Positions 53,785-62,637 of a DNA stretch of 64,000 nucleotides are shown here, piece by piece. The notes under the pieces are model-generated. The model searched no databases and was not told the origin of the DNA. It saw only the letters and a list, made by a program, of their open reading frames with translations. Position 1 is the stretch's first letter, and each line of letters opens with the position of its first letter. The translations under genes were made by a program, and so were the position numbers. Source of the DNA: Oscillibacter hominis (GTDB lineage Bacteria; Bacillota; Clostridia; Oscillospirales; Oscillospiraceae); contig NZ_CP060490.1 in NCBI RefSeq assembly GCF_014334055.1, forward strand, positions 2,294,001 to 2,358,000, written 5' to 3'.

Positions 53785-54079
53785 AACCTATTATATTCCC
53801 GCAAACTTCACGGACGCTGGGCGGGTACTGGGCTTATTCGCGCCGCGGAATCTGGTGGAAACACTGATTGTAACGCTGCCCGCCCTTTATCTTTGCATCA
53901 TGTTCCTTCCATTGGCTCTGACGCCCAAAATCATTGTCACGCTGGCCATCATCGTGCCGCTGGGCGGATTTGCGCTCGTTGGTATCAGCGACGACAGCCT
54001 GAGCCGCTGGTTGAGCGCATGGTGGCACTGGAGGCGCAGCCGGCGCCTCATTCTATTTCGAGGGGAGGTTAAACGATGA
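53774..54079 (+). CDS. PrgI-family (VirB3-like) transfer protein
   Basis: A 101-residue protein with two hydrophobic helices (LVETLIVTLPALYLCIMF and PKIIVTLAIIVPLGGFALVG), a polar N-terminus of about 25 residues and a basic end (WRRSRRLILFRGEVKR). This is the PrgI topology, the VirB3 counterpart of Gram-positive type IV systems that sits beside VirB4. It overlaps the next gene by four bases (ATGA). Confidence 0.82.
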   Translation: MNYETYYIPANFTDAGRVLGLFAPRNLVETLIVTLPALYLCIMFLPLALTPKIIVTLAIIVPLGGFALVGISDDSLSRWLSAWWHWRRSRRLILFRGEVKR

Positions 54080-54756
54080 ATCTGAAAGAATTGATTTTTG
54101 GCGCTGGTGTCAAAGACTCCGGCGCCAATGTGGGCGTCTACCGCGACAGCACACAGGCCTGGCTTCCTATCAAAAACATCATGGGAGGGGTTGTCATTAC
54201 CAAGGACAACCGCTTCATCAAGATTTTAGAGGTGCTTCCGGTGAACATTTATCTCAAGCCGGCGGCGGATCGTCAGAATATCATTGCCTCGTTTGCGGCT
54301 TACTTGAAAATTGGGCCGGACGACCTGCAGTTTGAAGTCCGCACGCTGCCTTCAGACACCTCCGAATATGTGGAGCGCATGAAGCAGTATGCGGAAAAAG
54401 AGGAGAACGAAAACTGCCGGGAGATGATCGAGGACAACATCCAGGAAATCGGTCTGGGCATTGCACAGGATACCATCCGACACCGTTTCTTCCTCATCTT
54501 CCAGTATGAAGCACGGATGAAGGCCAAACGCAACACCGTCAAAGGCATCATTCAGCGGCTCAATGAGGAAGCGGATACCGCGCGGCGCTATCTGGATGTG
54601 TGCGAGCTGGAGGTGCTCGAGCCCCGCTATTCAGACAACTATACGCTGGAGCTGCTCTACTCCATCATCAACAAGCATACCAGCCGCCGCGTCCAGCTGC
54701 CGGAAGGCGTCTTTGATATGACCACGACAGTCCATGGTATCTATGAGGAGGAGTAA
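54076..54756 (+). CDS. TraC/TrsD-like transfer protein
   Basis: A 226-residue soluble protein resembling the N-terminal, non-ATPase part of VirB4/TraC proteins: IKNIMGGVVITKDNRFIKILEVLPVN (quoted in part), a coiled middle with AEKEENENCREMIEDNI, and RHRFFLIFQYE. Because VirB4 proper follows with only three bases between them, the two may represent one ancestral ATPase split in two genes. Related ICEs show the same split. No Walker motif is present. Confidence 0.75.
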   Translation: MNLKELIFGAGVKDSGANVGVYRDSTQAWLPIKNIMGGVVITKDNRFIKILEVLPVNIYLKPAADRQNIIASFAAYLKIGPDDLQFEVRTLPSDTSEYVERMKQYAEKEENENCREMIEDNIQEIGLGIAQDTIRHRFFLIFQYEARMKAKRNTVKGIIQRLNEEADTARRYLDVCELEVLEPRYSDNYTLELLYSIINKHTSRRVQLPEGVFDMTTTVHGIYEEE

Positions 54757-54759
54757 CCG

Positions 54760-56712
54760 ATGCTAAAGAAGAAAGCCAAGAAAACATCAAAGCCGGCGCC
54801 GCAGCCCGAAAAAGGACAGGAAGCAACCGAAGTCAAGCAGCCGTTTTTGAAGCGCCTTATTTTCGGAGAGGAACGCCCGGACTTAACAGAGCTGGAAGCC
54901 GGCGCTACTACGGTTCTCGACATTTTATCCACCACTCTCGCTGATACCAACAGCCGTGACTACATTGTAGTGGACGGCGTTTTTCATGCCTATCTCTATG
55001 TGACGGGCTACGGATATTCCACCACCGTAGGATCCTGCTGGCTCTCGCCGCTGGTGGAGGCCGGTGAAGGCGTCAGCCTCAGCTTTATTTTCAACCGGCA
55101 GTCCAGAGAGAAGATTCTTTCGAAGATCTCCCAGGTTACGATGGTCAATCGTTCGAGAATGAGAGATGTGGGCGATACCCGTCAGGATTATGAGGAACTG
55201 GACAGCGCCATCAATTCCGGGCTGTATCTCAAGGATGTGATGAACCGTCAGGGGGAGGATTTCTACTACATGCACACCTTGATCGAGGTTGTGGCTGACG
55301 ATCCGGAGACGCTGGAACAGCGGGTAACGGCCGTGGAGAAGCTGTGCGTGTCGGTGGATATGATCGCCCGGCGCTGCGACCACAAACAGGAGCAGGCATT
55401 TTTGTCCATGCTGCCGCTTTTGTCGCTGGACGCGGATGTGGAGCGCAAGTCCAGGCGCAATGCCCTGACCCGAAGCGTCGCGGCGGCGTTTCCTTTTGCC
55501 TCCTACGAACTCAGTGACCGCAACGGCGTCTTTCTCGGTCTGAACCTGTATAACCGATCCCCGGTATTCCTCGACCCTTATGACGATTACAAGTACACCA
55601 ACGGCAACATCTGGATCGGTGGTTCGTCCGGCGCCGGCAAGACCTTTACGCTGCAATGCATGGGCGGCAGGCTGCGGCAGCAGGGCAAGCGCATCATTTT
55701 CATCATCCCGAAAAAGGGGCATGAGTTTCGTCCGCTGTGTGAGCAGCTTGGGGGCCTGTATCTCAGGATGTCTCCATCCTCCAAGGACTGCCCGAACATC
55801 ATGGCAATTCGGCGAAAAAACCTGGACGCCTATGCGGGCTTTCGAGATATGGATGCCCGCGATGACTCCGTTTTGGCGGACAAAATCTCCCGCCTCATCA
55901 TCTGGTACTCGCTGCAAAAGCGCGACCTCTCCGACGAGGACAAAAACCATCTGGATTCCTCGCTGGTGGAATGCTACGCACGCTATGGGATTACCTTTGA
56001 TAACGCATCCCTGGTAGACGAAGACGGAGCGTTCCGGACCATGCCTATCATCGCCGACTGGTATCAGGTCTTATCTGAAAATCCGGATACCAAACATCTG
56101 GCGGTTGTCCTCGCGCGGTATGTCACCGGCTCTGCCGCAGCCATGGGCGGACGTAACGACATTGATCTTGACAACAAATACATTGTGCTGGACACTTCTG
56201 GGATGCCGGACGATCTGCTGCTGCCCGGCATCTTTTGGGCAACCGACATCGCAAACGACCTGATTATCGGCAACGGCACAGATTTGTCCGCGCTGATTGC
56301 AGACGAGTTGTGGAGCCTGGTCGGAGCCAATTCCAATCCGCTTGCCGCAGGCTTTGTTCAGGAGATGGTAAAGACCATCCGCGGCCTGGGCGGCATTGCC
56401 GTCACCTCAACGCAGGGCATGCAGGATCTGTTCAGTCTGGACGGCGGTAAATACGGCAAAGGTATTCTGGATTCCAGCCGCATTAAACTGGTGATGCAAA
56501 TGGAGGAACAGGAAGCGCGGCTCATTCAGGGTGTGCTCAATCTCTCGGAAGATGAGGTGCGGCAGATCACCCGGTTCCGGCGCGGCGAGGGGCTTCTCTG
56601 TATCGGCTACAATCATGTACCGATTGCTTTTCATGCCACACAGCGAGAGTATGATGCCATTACCACATCCCCAACCGACCTGCGCGGCCGGAAAACGGAG
56701 GATGCTGTATGA
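54760..56712 (+). CDS. VirB4/TraE-family transfer ATPase
   Basis: A 650-residue motor ATPase of the type IV secretion system. Walker A GGSSGAGKT is at residues 287-295 and Walker B LIADELW at about 515. The N-terminal half is the VirB4/CagE domain. The ending shows the FHATQREYDAITT motif common in this family. It drives pilus assembly or DNA transfer at the membrane. GAGGAGGAG precedes the ATG; the stop overlaps the next ATG by four bases. Confidence 0.92.
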   Translation: MLKKKAKKTSKPAPQPEKGQEATEVKQPFLKRLIFGEERPDLTELEAGATTVLDILSTTLADTNSRDYIVVDGVFHAYLYVTGYGYSTTVGSCWLSPLVEAGEGVSLSFIFNRQSREKILSKISQVTMVNRSRMRDVGDTRQDYEELDSAINSGLYLKDVMNRQGEDFYYMHTLIEVVADDPETLEQRVTAVEKLCVSVDMIARRCDHKQEQAFLSMLPLLSLDADVERKSRRNALTRSVAAAFPFASYELSDRNGVFLGLNLYNRSPVFLDPYDDYKYTNGNIWIGGSSGAGKTFTLQCMGGRLRQQGKRIIFIIPKKGHEFRPLCEQLGGLYLRMSPSSKDCPNIMAIRRKNLDAYAGFRDMDARDDSVLADKISRLIIWYSLQKRDLSDEDKNHLDSSLVECYARYGITFDNASLVDEDGAFRTMPIIADWYQVLSENPDTKHLAVVLARYVTGSAAAMGGRNDIDLDNKYIVLDTSGMPDDLLLPGIFWATDIANDLIIGNGTDLSALIADELWSLVGANSNPLAAGFVQEMVKTIRGLGGIAVTSTQGMQDLFSLDGGKYGKGILDSSRIKLVMQMEEQEARLIQGVLNLSEDEVRQITRFRRGEGLLCIGYNHVPIAFHATQREYDAITTSPTDLRGRKTEDAV

Positions 56713-57383
56713 CGGATTTCAAGCAGGATATGACAAGGATACAGGAATTGGTGGGCAACTCTTTTGCGGAAACCGGGAAGTTGGTGGCCCTTGCAGACGG
56801 CGGCCAGATGAATCCGGAGCGGCTGCAGCGGACGCTGGAGGAAACCGCCGGACAGTTTGAGGCCGCCGTGTTGGAGCTGCGCAGGCTGTGCGAGCAGTAT
56901 TCCCCCGGTTCCGGCGGCTATGGAAAAAGGTCTCGGCTGCCGCAGAAGGAGATTTCCGGACGTGTAGAAAAGCTCGGTTACACCGGGCTCCACATTCGCC
57001 TCAACACGCTGCTGCCGCACTGCCGTTTCCAATCGCCCGCGTGGCTGACGGATACGATTCGGCGCCTGCTGGACGACTACGAAGCCCAGGGTACGGAGCT
57101 GCCGCACTACCGGCGTGCCATGTTGGTGATTGATGAGCATAGCAGCATTGCGGACCGCCATGTATACGACCAGGACAACAAGGGCTGGAAAGCCATCAGC
57201 AATGCCATCAAGGGTAGGCTCATTCCCGACGACGACCAATATACGCTCGCGGTTTGTCTGCTCTCCACCCAGAGCACGGAAAATGTCTGCCATATCACGC
57301 TTCTCGACATGGCTGACGCCGCCGATTTTCTCTCCCTTCACTCTGGAGATTGTGCGCTGCCAAACGTATATGGACGCTGGTGA
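56709..57383 (+). CDS. Transfer-operon protein of unknown function
   Basis: A 224-residue soluble protein. The N-terminal half is helical (ERLQRTLEETAGQFEAAVLELRRL); the middle has KLGYTGLHIRLNTLLPHCR. The segment RRAMLVIDEHSSIADRHVYDQDNKGWKAISNAIKGRLIPDDDQYTL (quoted in part) looks catalytic or nucleic-acid-binding. It resembles DUF6100-type ICE proteins by memory, with low certainty. A gap of 275 bases follows, the largest in the operon. Confidence 0.55.
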   Translation: MTDFKQDMTRIQELVGNSFAETGKLVALADGGQMNPERLQRTLEETAGQFEAAVLELRRLCEQYSPGSGGYGKRSRLPQKEISGRVEKLGYTGLHIRLNTLLPHCRFQSPAWLTDTIRRLLDDYEAQGTELPHYRRAMLVIDEHSSIADRHVYDQDNKGWKAISNAIKGRLIPDDDQYTLAVCLLSTQSTENVCHITLLDMADAADFLSLHSGDCALPNVYGRW

Positions 57384-57658
57384 CCTCATCGGCTGCGCCT
57401 GATTCAAAGGCGCGCGAAAACGGCGCGGAGCAATCCGTGGAACCGATGGGGTATCTGCCACGGGAAACGCTTGGAAAACCAAAAGTTTTCCACATGCCCT
57501 GTGCGTTGTGCCGGGCAGGGCAGCCGACTTCTACGGAGAGTCATCGGTTCTGTGCTGAAAAAGGCCAAACAGAAGCGCCGAAATTGCCTTTGTGCCGGTA
57601 CGGCACAAAGGCGGTTTCGGCGCCTGTCAGGAAATTAGGAAAGGGGGTGGTCGATTCT
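57384..57658. other. Gap in the transfer operon containing a long hairpin
   Basis: The longest gap in the operon. It holds a short GGAAAAC/GTTTTCC inverted repeat (about 57473-57492) and a long hairpin at 57575-57623. An open frame continues through it into the next gene but has no ribosome binding site and poor protein character. Confidence 0.55.
57575..57623 (+). repeat. 49-base hairpin with a 23-bp stem
   Basis: Arms 57575-57597 and 57601-57623 with a GTA loop. All 23 positions pair if two G-U wobbles are allowed in the RNA. No T-run follows, so it is not an ordinary terminator. It lies about 35 bases upstream of the next start codon and 20 upstream of its ribosome binding site. Confidence 0.7.
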
Positions 57659-58780
57659 GTGGTGTTCAGTGAACGGGACATTGATCTTTTACGGATACTG
57701 CGGTGGTGCCGCTGCATATTCCGGGAAGATGCTGTCCGGTATTTTTCAGAGGACATCGTTTCCAACTTGACGGCGCTGTCCTATCTCAAGCTGTATCAGG
57801 AAAGCGGCGCTCTGATTTTGACTGCCGGTGGCAATCGCTTTCTTGAAAGCGTCTTTTCTGATTTGCCCAGCGGTATTCCGCTGGCCTATCGAGAGCCCGA
57901 CACAAGGCGAAGGCTCCGGCTATCCAAATTGGTGCTGACCACATATCGCGCGGGGCTGAATATCTTTACTACAACAACAGAGGAGCTGATACCAGCGCCG
58001 GCCCTCTTTCTTCCGGCCATCATGCGCGGCCGAGGGCGCAATCCCTGGGGCAACACCCGAACCGCCGCCATAGTCCATCTGGAAGGGCTCTCCTGTGCTG
58101 TCCATTTCGTTTGTCCGGGAATCGGCAAGCTGATGCTGATGGATGAACTCAATGCATTTGCCAACAACACCGGCGCTTTGAAAGATGTGCGGCAGTCGAT
58201 AGTTTTTGCTGGCTCCAGCTATCCGGAAATTCTTTCAGAATTAGAACAGCTGGACAACTCCGGGGAGAGCCGTCTGATTACCTACGGCGAAGCATACCGG
58301 CAAATGACCATGCCGGTGCATCTGCTCTCCTGCGACGATACCGGCGCCAAGCAGCTGCGCATCATGAACGTGCCGGACTACCGCAAAAAATTTTCAATGG
58401 CCGCGCTGAAAGCGCACTATGAGCCGCCGCCAAAAAACGCACCTGCCTGGGATGCGCTTTATGGCGATATTCCCTTTGTCATGGCGGCGGATATGAACCT
58501 GCGGCGCGTGGACGCCGCTATTACAACTGCACAGGAGAGGGGGTATTCTCAGATTGCCCTGGCAGCCTTGGAGGAGCAGGCCGAGGCCGTTTTTTTTACC
58601 CGGTATCGAGATGCTGGGCTGGCAAGGGTATTTACCCTGACCGATGCTGCGCTTTCCGAGCTGGACTGCGATGCAGTGTCGCTCCATTCCCCCTCCCGGC
58701 GGCAGTTTCTGACCGCGAAAGGAGATGTCGTGGATGCCCCGCTTATCCAAACTCATCGAAAAACTGGAAGAAAAGGCTGA
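57659..58780 (+). CDS. Transfer-operon protein with HTH-like N-terminus
   Basis: A 373-residue soluble protein. The N-terminal 80 residues (FSERDIDLLRILRWCRCIFR then DAVRYFSEDIVSNLTALSYL) look like a winged helix, as in replication-relaxation family proteins; this match is tentative. The C-terminal two thirds are alpha/beta with no motif I know. The start GTG 57659 has GGGGGTGG eight bases upstream; another in-frame GTG at 57647 lies inside that site. It overlaps the VirD4 start by 47 bases, so translation is coupled. Confidence 0.55.
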   Translation: MVFSERDIDLLRILRWCRCIFREDAVRYFSEDIVSNLTALSYLKLYQESGALILTAGGNRFLESVFSDLPSGIPLAYREPDTRRRLRLSKLVLTTYRAGLNIFTTTTEELIPAPALFLPAIMRGRGRNPWGNTRTAAIVHLEGLSCAVHFVCPGIGKLMLMDELNAFANNTGALKDVRQSIVFAGSSYPEILSELEQLDNSGESRLITYGEAYRQMTMPVHLLSCDDTGAKQLRIMNVPDYRKKFSMAALKAHYEPPPKNAPAWDALYGDIPFVMAADMNLRRVDAAITTAQERGYSQIALAALEEQAEAVFFTRYRDAGLARVFTLTDAALSELDCDAVSLHSPSRRQFLTAKGDVVDAPLIQTHRKTGRKG

Positions 58781-60896
58781 GGGCCGATTTGGAAAATGGT
58801 ACGACCGGCACAAAGCGAAACTGCCGCTGTACATCCCATTGGTACTGGCGGCATGGTACGTCTACGGAATGCTTCTCAATTCTCTGAAGCTTGGAACGGC
58901 CGCCACCTTTCACACCACCGGTGAAGCTGTCGAGAGCATCTGGGTATTCAATCCGTTTAAGAACTGGCTTGTTGTTTTTACCCCCTTTGGGCTGGGTACA
59001 ACAGCGGTCATCGTGCTGCTGATCTGTCTTATCACAAAAAAAGGCTACATCTGGTTTTCCGGCTACAAGTACACCCGCGACCCGCGCGGCTTCGATATCC
59101 TGCCGGATGGCACCCACGGTTCCTCCGGGTTCCTGTCCAAAAAAGAGATGAAAGAATTTCTGGAGATGGGTACGGCGCCGGAAATTCAGGGTATGATGCT
59201 CGGAAAGGTGAAAGATCATCCGGACGACAGCGACAAATACTCCGTCTATGTCGCTCACCACATGAAGCCAGGGAACAACAACAATCTCCTCTGCATCGGC
59301 GCACCGGGAAGCGGAAAATCCAGGGGGTTCATTCTCCCGTTTCTGATGGGATGCGCCCAACGGAGCAGTCACGGACACCCGGAATCCGTTATCGCCACCG
59401 ACCCAAAGGGAGAGCTGTTTGAAAAGATGGCCCCGTACTTTCGAGAGAAAGGCTTTTATGTCAAAGCCGTCAACTTCCTCGACATGGCCCATTCGGACGG
59501 CTGGAACTGTTTGTACCGCTTGGATGAGGAGCGCGACCTGGTGCAGACGGTGGCCAACTGCATCATCCAGAACACCTCTGGCCCACGAGAGGCCGACGAC
59601 TTCTGGAGCCGCGCGGAGCTCAACCTTTTGATGGCGCTGATTCACTATGTCTGCAATCTGAAGGATGAAAACGGCAAGCTACTGCCCATTGAGCAGCGCG
59701 GTCTCGGAGACGTCTACCGGATCCTCGCCAACGAAAGCATTTCCCAGATCAACCGCACGCTGGCAGCTCTGCCGCCGGACCATCCGGCAAAGGGGCATCA
59801 TGGTCTGTTCCTGAAAGCTCGAGAAAACCTGTGGGGCAATATCACCATCGGCCTTGGCAATCGACTGGCCATCTTCCAGAATCAGCTGGTAGACAAAATT
59901 ACCCGCAACAACGATGTGGATCTTCTCCTGCCGGGGCAGAAGCCCTGCGCCTACTTTGTCATCATCTCCGCCCAAGACAGCGCCTACCGCTTTTTGAGCT
60001 CTCTGTTCTTTTCGCTGGCCTTTCCCCGTCTTTCCGACCACGCCCGGCTTCACGGCGAAAACGGACGTCTGCCGGTACTGGTCAACTTCTGTCTGGATGA
60101 GTACTGCAATATTGGCTACATGGAGGGCATCAGCGACACCCTCAACAGCGTCCGCGGTTTTAATATGAGCGTGCAGGCGGTGGTGCAAAGTCTCAGTCAG
60201 TGGCAAGAAAAATACCCGGACAAGCAGTGGGAGAACCAACTCGCCACCTTTGACCAGGTACTCTATATGGGCTGCAACGATCTGACCTCTGCCAAGTACA
60301 TCAGCGAGAAATGCGGCAAAGTGACGATCTCCGTCACCAACAATCAGATGCCTCTTATGCCGCTGTTCTCACCGGTGTATACCTCCACCCGCCCTTATTC
60401 CCAGACGCGAAGCAATACACAACGGGATCTTATGCAGCCCGACGAAGTGCTGCGTCTGGATAACCGCAAGTGCATCGCGCTGTTCCGATCTCAGAAGCCG
60501 GCTCTGCTCTATAAGCTGGCCCCGGAGGAGATGACAGATTTCGGAACGCTGAAATCCTGTCGTATCATTGACTACATTCCAGCGTGGCGCCAAAAGGAGA
60601 TGGAACAGGCCGCCAAAGACATGGCATCAAAAAAGCGAAAGTCTGAACCCCAAAGGACAAAGACTGACGCCGAAGACGATGCTCCAAAAGCGGAACCAGT
60701 CCATCAGGCTACCGTCTCGCCGGACCGGCAGTATACGCTCATCCACCCGCAGAGTGCCGCCGGTACACCCAACGGCAAATCCGACCTTGGCATGGTGGAA
60801 CATCCGGGCAGCGTGGTGGAGACTTCTCCAGATGCCGTTTGCGGCGGGAATGATGAGGATGAAGATGACTTGGAGCTAGAGTGCAAAGGTCGATAA
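58734..60896 (+). CDS. VirD4/TraG coupling protein (T4CP)
   Basis: A 720-residue coupling ATPase that brings the relaxase-DNA complex to the secretion channel. Two transmembrane helices lie at about 31-50 and 78-100. Walker A GAPGSGKS is at 189-196, VIATDPKGELFEKM follows, and Walker B is NFCLDEYCNIG. The C-terminal 100 residues are charged and probably disordered. The start ATG 58734 has AAAGGAG nine bases upstream; ATG 58725 overlaps it. Confidence 0.92.
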   Translation: MPRLSKLIEKLEEKAEGRFGKWYDRHKAKLPLYIPLVLAAWYVYGMLLNSLKLGTAATFHTTGEAVESIWVFNPFKNWLVVFTPFGLGTTAVIVLLICLITKKGYIWFSGYKYTRDPRGFDILPDGTHGSSGFLSKKEMKEFLEMGTAPEIQGMMLGKVKDHPDDSDKYSVYVAHHMKPGNNNNLLCIGAPGSGKSRGFILPFLMGCAQRSSHGHPESVIATDPKGELFEKMAPYFREKGFYVKAVNFLDMAHSDGWNCLYRLDEERDLVQTVANCIIQNTSGPREADDFWSRAELNLLMALIHYVCNLKDENGKLLPIEQRGLGDVYRILANESISQINRTLAALPPDHPAKGHHGLFLKARENLWGNITIGLGNRLAIFQNQLVDKITRNNDVDLLLPGQKPCAYFVIISAQDSAYRFLSSLFFSLAFPRLSDHARLHGENGRLPVLVNFCLDEYCNIGYMEGISDTLNSVRGFNMSVQAVVQSLSQWQEKYPDKQWENQLATFDQVLYMGCNDLTSAKYISEKCGKVTISVTNNQMPLMPLFSPVYTSTRPYSQTRSNTQRDLMQPDEVLRLDNRKCIALFRSQKPALLYKLAPEEMTDFGTLKSCRIIDYIPAWRQKEMEQAAKDMASKKRKSEPQRTKTDAEDDAPKAEPVHQATVSPDRQYTLIHPQSAAGTPNGKSDLGMVEHPGSVVETSPDAVCGGNDEDEDDLELECKGR

Positions 60897-60974
60897 CAAA
60901 ATTTTATCATCGTACCTGTTGTCAACACAATGCGTTCATTTTGAAGCACATGCACGTAACTTTTTCTGATGAAA

Positions 60975-61000
60975 AAGCCGTTGCTTGACAGCAGCGGCTT
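60975..61000 (-). terminator. Terminator of the DUF4143 ATPase gene
   Basis: AAGCCGTTGCT and AGCAGCGGCTT arms (one G-T pair) with loop TGAC; on the minus strand it is followed by TTTTTC. Confidence 0.7.
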
Positions 61001-61009
61001 CTCATGTCC

Positions 61010-61090
61010 TTATTTCTTGATACGGAACCAATCGTCGGAAGGTGTATTGGTCCGCGGGGCTTTGGCAAGCCTGTCTGCCTCAGCAAGCAT
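61010..61090 (-). pseudogene. Short frame resembling the end of a RelB-type antitoxin
   Basis: On the minus strand a 26-residue frame starts MLAEADRLAKAPRTNTP and ends WFRIKK. The AExDRLAK pattern looks like the C-terminal linker of RelB/DinJ-family antitoxins. A stop lies a few codons upstream of its ATG, so it could only be a remnant or a very small gene. It sits between the DUF4143 gene and its terminator. Confidence 0.25.
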
Positions 61091-61120
61091 TCGCTCCACA
61101 GCCGATCGCACCCTGTTTCT

Positions 61121-62413
61121 CTACAGCAACTGCACTGTTCTTCGGGCGAGATAAAGTGGCAGATTTGTAATCTTGCCGTTTTGCAGGTAGCCGCGCTTGG
61201 AGAACCGAATGGCATGCTCCGGCTCTTTTTCTGTGACATACCGTTTGAATGACGGCGCGGATTTATCCTCGCCGCCTTTGACTTCCACGGGAATGATTCC
61301 GACGCCGTTTTGCAGGACAAAGTCAATCTCCCCGTTTTTATCAGCATAGTACCTTGGTTCAACGGGGAATTGTCCGCGGAGCTGTTGGAGGACATAGTTT
61401 TCGGTCAAGGGGCCTTTGAACTGATAGTCCGTTTTCAGAAGAATCGCGCTGTTGTCAATACCGGCCATATGCTTGAGCAGGCCAGTATCAAACAGAAATA
61501 GCTTAAAGCAGTCCAGACGGTCAAAAGCGGACAGCGGGTGCTCCGCCTTTGAAACATTGTATACACGGCTGAGCATCCCCGCGGAAACCAGCCATTCAAT
61601 GGCTTCCTCAAAATCCCTTGCCCGACCGCCTTCCCGCACGGCGCCGTACATGAACTTTTCATTTGGTTTTGACAGCTGTGAAACAATGCTGCGGAATACC
61701 ATAAGGATTCGGCCGCTGTTGACCTTCCCGTTATGTTTGGAGAAGTCGTTTTCATATATCTCCACCAGCTCATGCTGGATCTGGGAAACCTTTTTCGGGT
61801 CTTTGTATTTGCACCAGGATACCACACATTCTGGCATTCCTCCAATAATGAGATAATGGCTGTATGCTTCCAAAAGTCGGTTGTGGAAGATTTCCTCGAT
61901 GTGCTGTCCTTTTTCAATGCCCGCATAGTAGGCATACAGGGGTTCGTCTGTGGCTTGAAGAAATTCATCAAAGGTCAGCGGGTAAATGTCCAGGAGATTG
62001 ACCATACCCACTGGAAAAGACTTTGGCTGTGCCAACAGCGTTCCGAGCAGGCTCCCCGCCGCCATGATATGATACTCGTTTGCTTTTTCCCTAAAATATT
62101 TCAGCGTATTCAAAGCTTCGGGGCACTCTTGAACTTCATCAAAGATAACGAGTGTCTTCTCCGGAAGAATCTTTTCTCCGGCAATCAGGGAGAGTAATTC
62201 AATGATCCTCTGGGGGTTCTTGTTTGTCTCAAAGATCGACTTCAACTCATCTTCTTCATCAAAGTTAAAATAAACAACACTGTCGTAGTAACTGCGGCCA
62301 AACTCTTTCATCAACCAGGTTTTCCCGACCTGCCGGGCGCCCCGTAAAATCAAAGGCTTTCGGTCTGCATCCTGTTTCCATGCGCACAGCGATTGTACCG
62401 CGTTTCGTTCCAT
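61121..62413 (-). CDS. AAA ATPase with DUF4143 domain
   Basis: A 430-residue protein. The N-terminal AAA part has Walker A GARQVGKTW (about residues 25-33), Walker B LVIFDEVQ (about 90-97) and a sensor AAGSLLG; the C-terminal domain is DUF4143, with NYVLQQL and the nuclease-like ADKNGEIDFVL...IPVEVKGG that matches PD-(D/E)XK (Asp...ExK). Such proteins are common in anaerobes and of unknown function; defence and toxin roles have been proposed. It reads opposite to the transfer operon, so it is probably cargo. Start at 62413 or 62419; GGACGGTG is upstream. Confidence 0.8.
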   Translation of the reverse strand: MERNAVQSLCAWKQDADRKPLILRGARQVGKTWLMKEFGRSYYDSVVYFNFDEEDELKSIFETNKNPQRIIELLSLIAGEKILPEKTLVIFDEVQECPEALNTLKYFREKANEYHIMAAGSLLGTLLAQPKSFPVGMVNLLDIYPLTFDEFLQATDEPLYAYYAGIEKGQHIEEIFHNRLLEAYSHYLIIGGMPECVVSWCKYKDPKKVSQIQHELVEIYENDFSKHNGKVNSGRILMVFRSIVSQLSKPNEKFMYGAVREGGRARDFEEAIEWLVSAGMLSRVYNVSKAEHPLSAFDRLDCFKLFLFDTGLLKHMAGIDNSAILLKTDYQFKGPLTENYVLQQLRGQFPVEPRYYADKNGEIDFVLQNGVGIIPVEVKGGEDKSAPSFKRYVTEKEPEHAIRFSKRGYLQNGKITNLPLYLARRTVQLL

Positions 62414-62452
62414 TATCATCACCGTCCTATATGAGAATTGGAGACTGCAATA

Positions 62453-62480
62453 AGCATAACACATTTTTTGATATATTCAA
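62453..62480 (-). promoter_or_regulatory. Promoter of the DUF4143 ATPase gene
   Basis: Minus strand TTGAAT (62480-62475), 16-base spacer, TATGCT (62458-62453). Start near 62446, about 33 bases upstream of the ATG. Confidence 0.5.
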
Positions 62481-62568
62481 ATCAATTTTTTCACATTTTT
62501 CCGACAATTATCTTCTTGAAGGCGCACATTTTTCTAAACCTGTTCTGACAACCATACCCCCTGTGCTT

Positions 62569-62602
62569 AAACTTCGGAAATATGATGCTCTCCGAAGTTT
62601 TT
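62569..62602 (+). promoter_or_regulatory. Hairpin in the repA leader, attenuator-like
   Basis: Perfect 10-bp stem AAACTTCGGA / TCCGAAGTTT with a 12-base loop, followed by TTTGGGG. It lies 20 bases before the repA ribosome binding site, so it may control initiator synthesis. The T-run is short for a good terminator. Confidence 0.5.
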
Positions 62603-62637
62603 GGGGCAACTAAATCATTTTGGAGGAGGTGGTCACT

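Noticed and set aside
61733..62197. 154-codon plus-strand frame opposite the DUF4143 gene
   Set aside because: Antisense shadow; the minus strand has Walker motifs, promoter and terminator.
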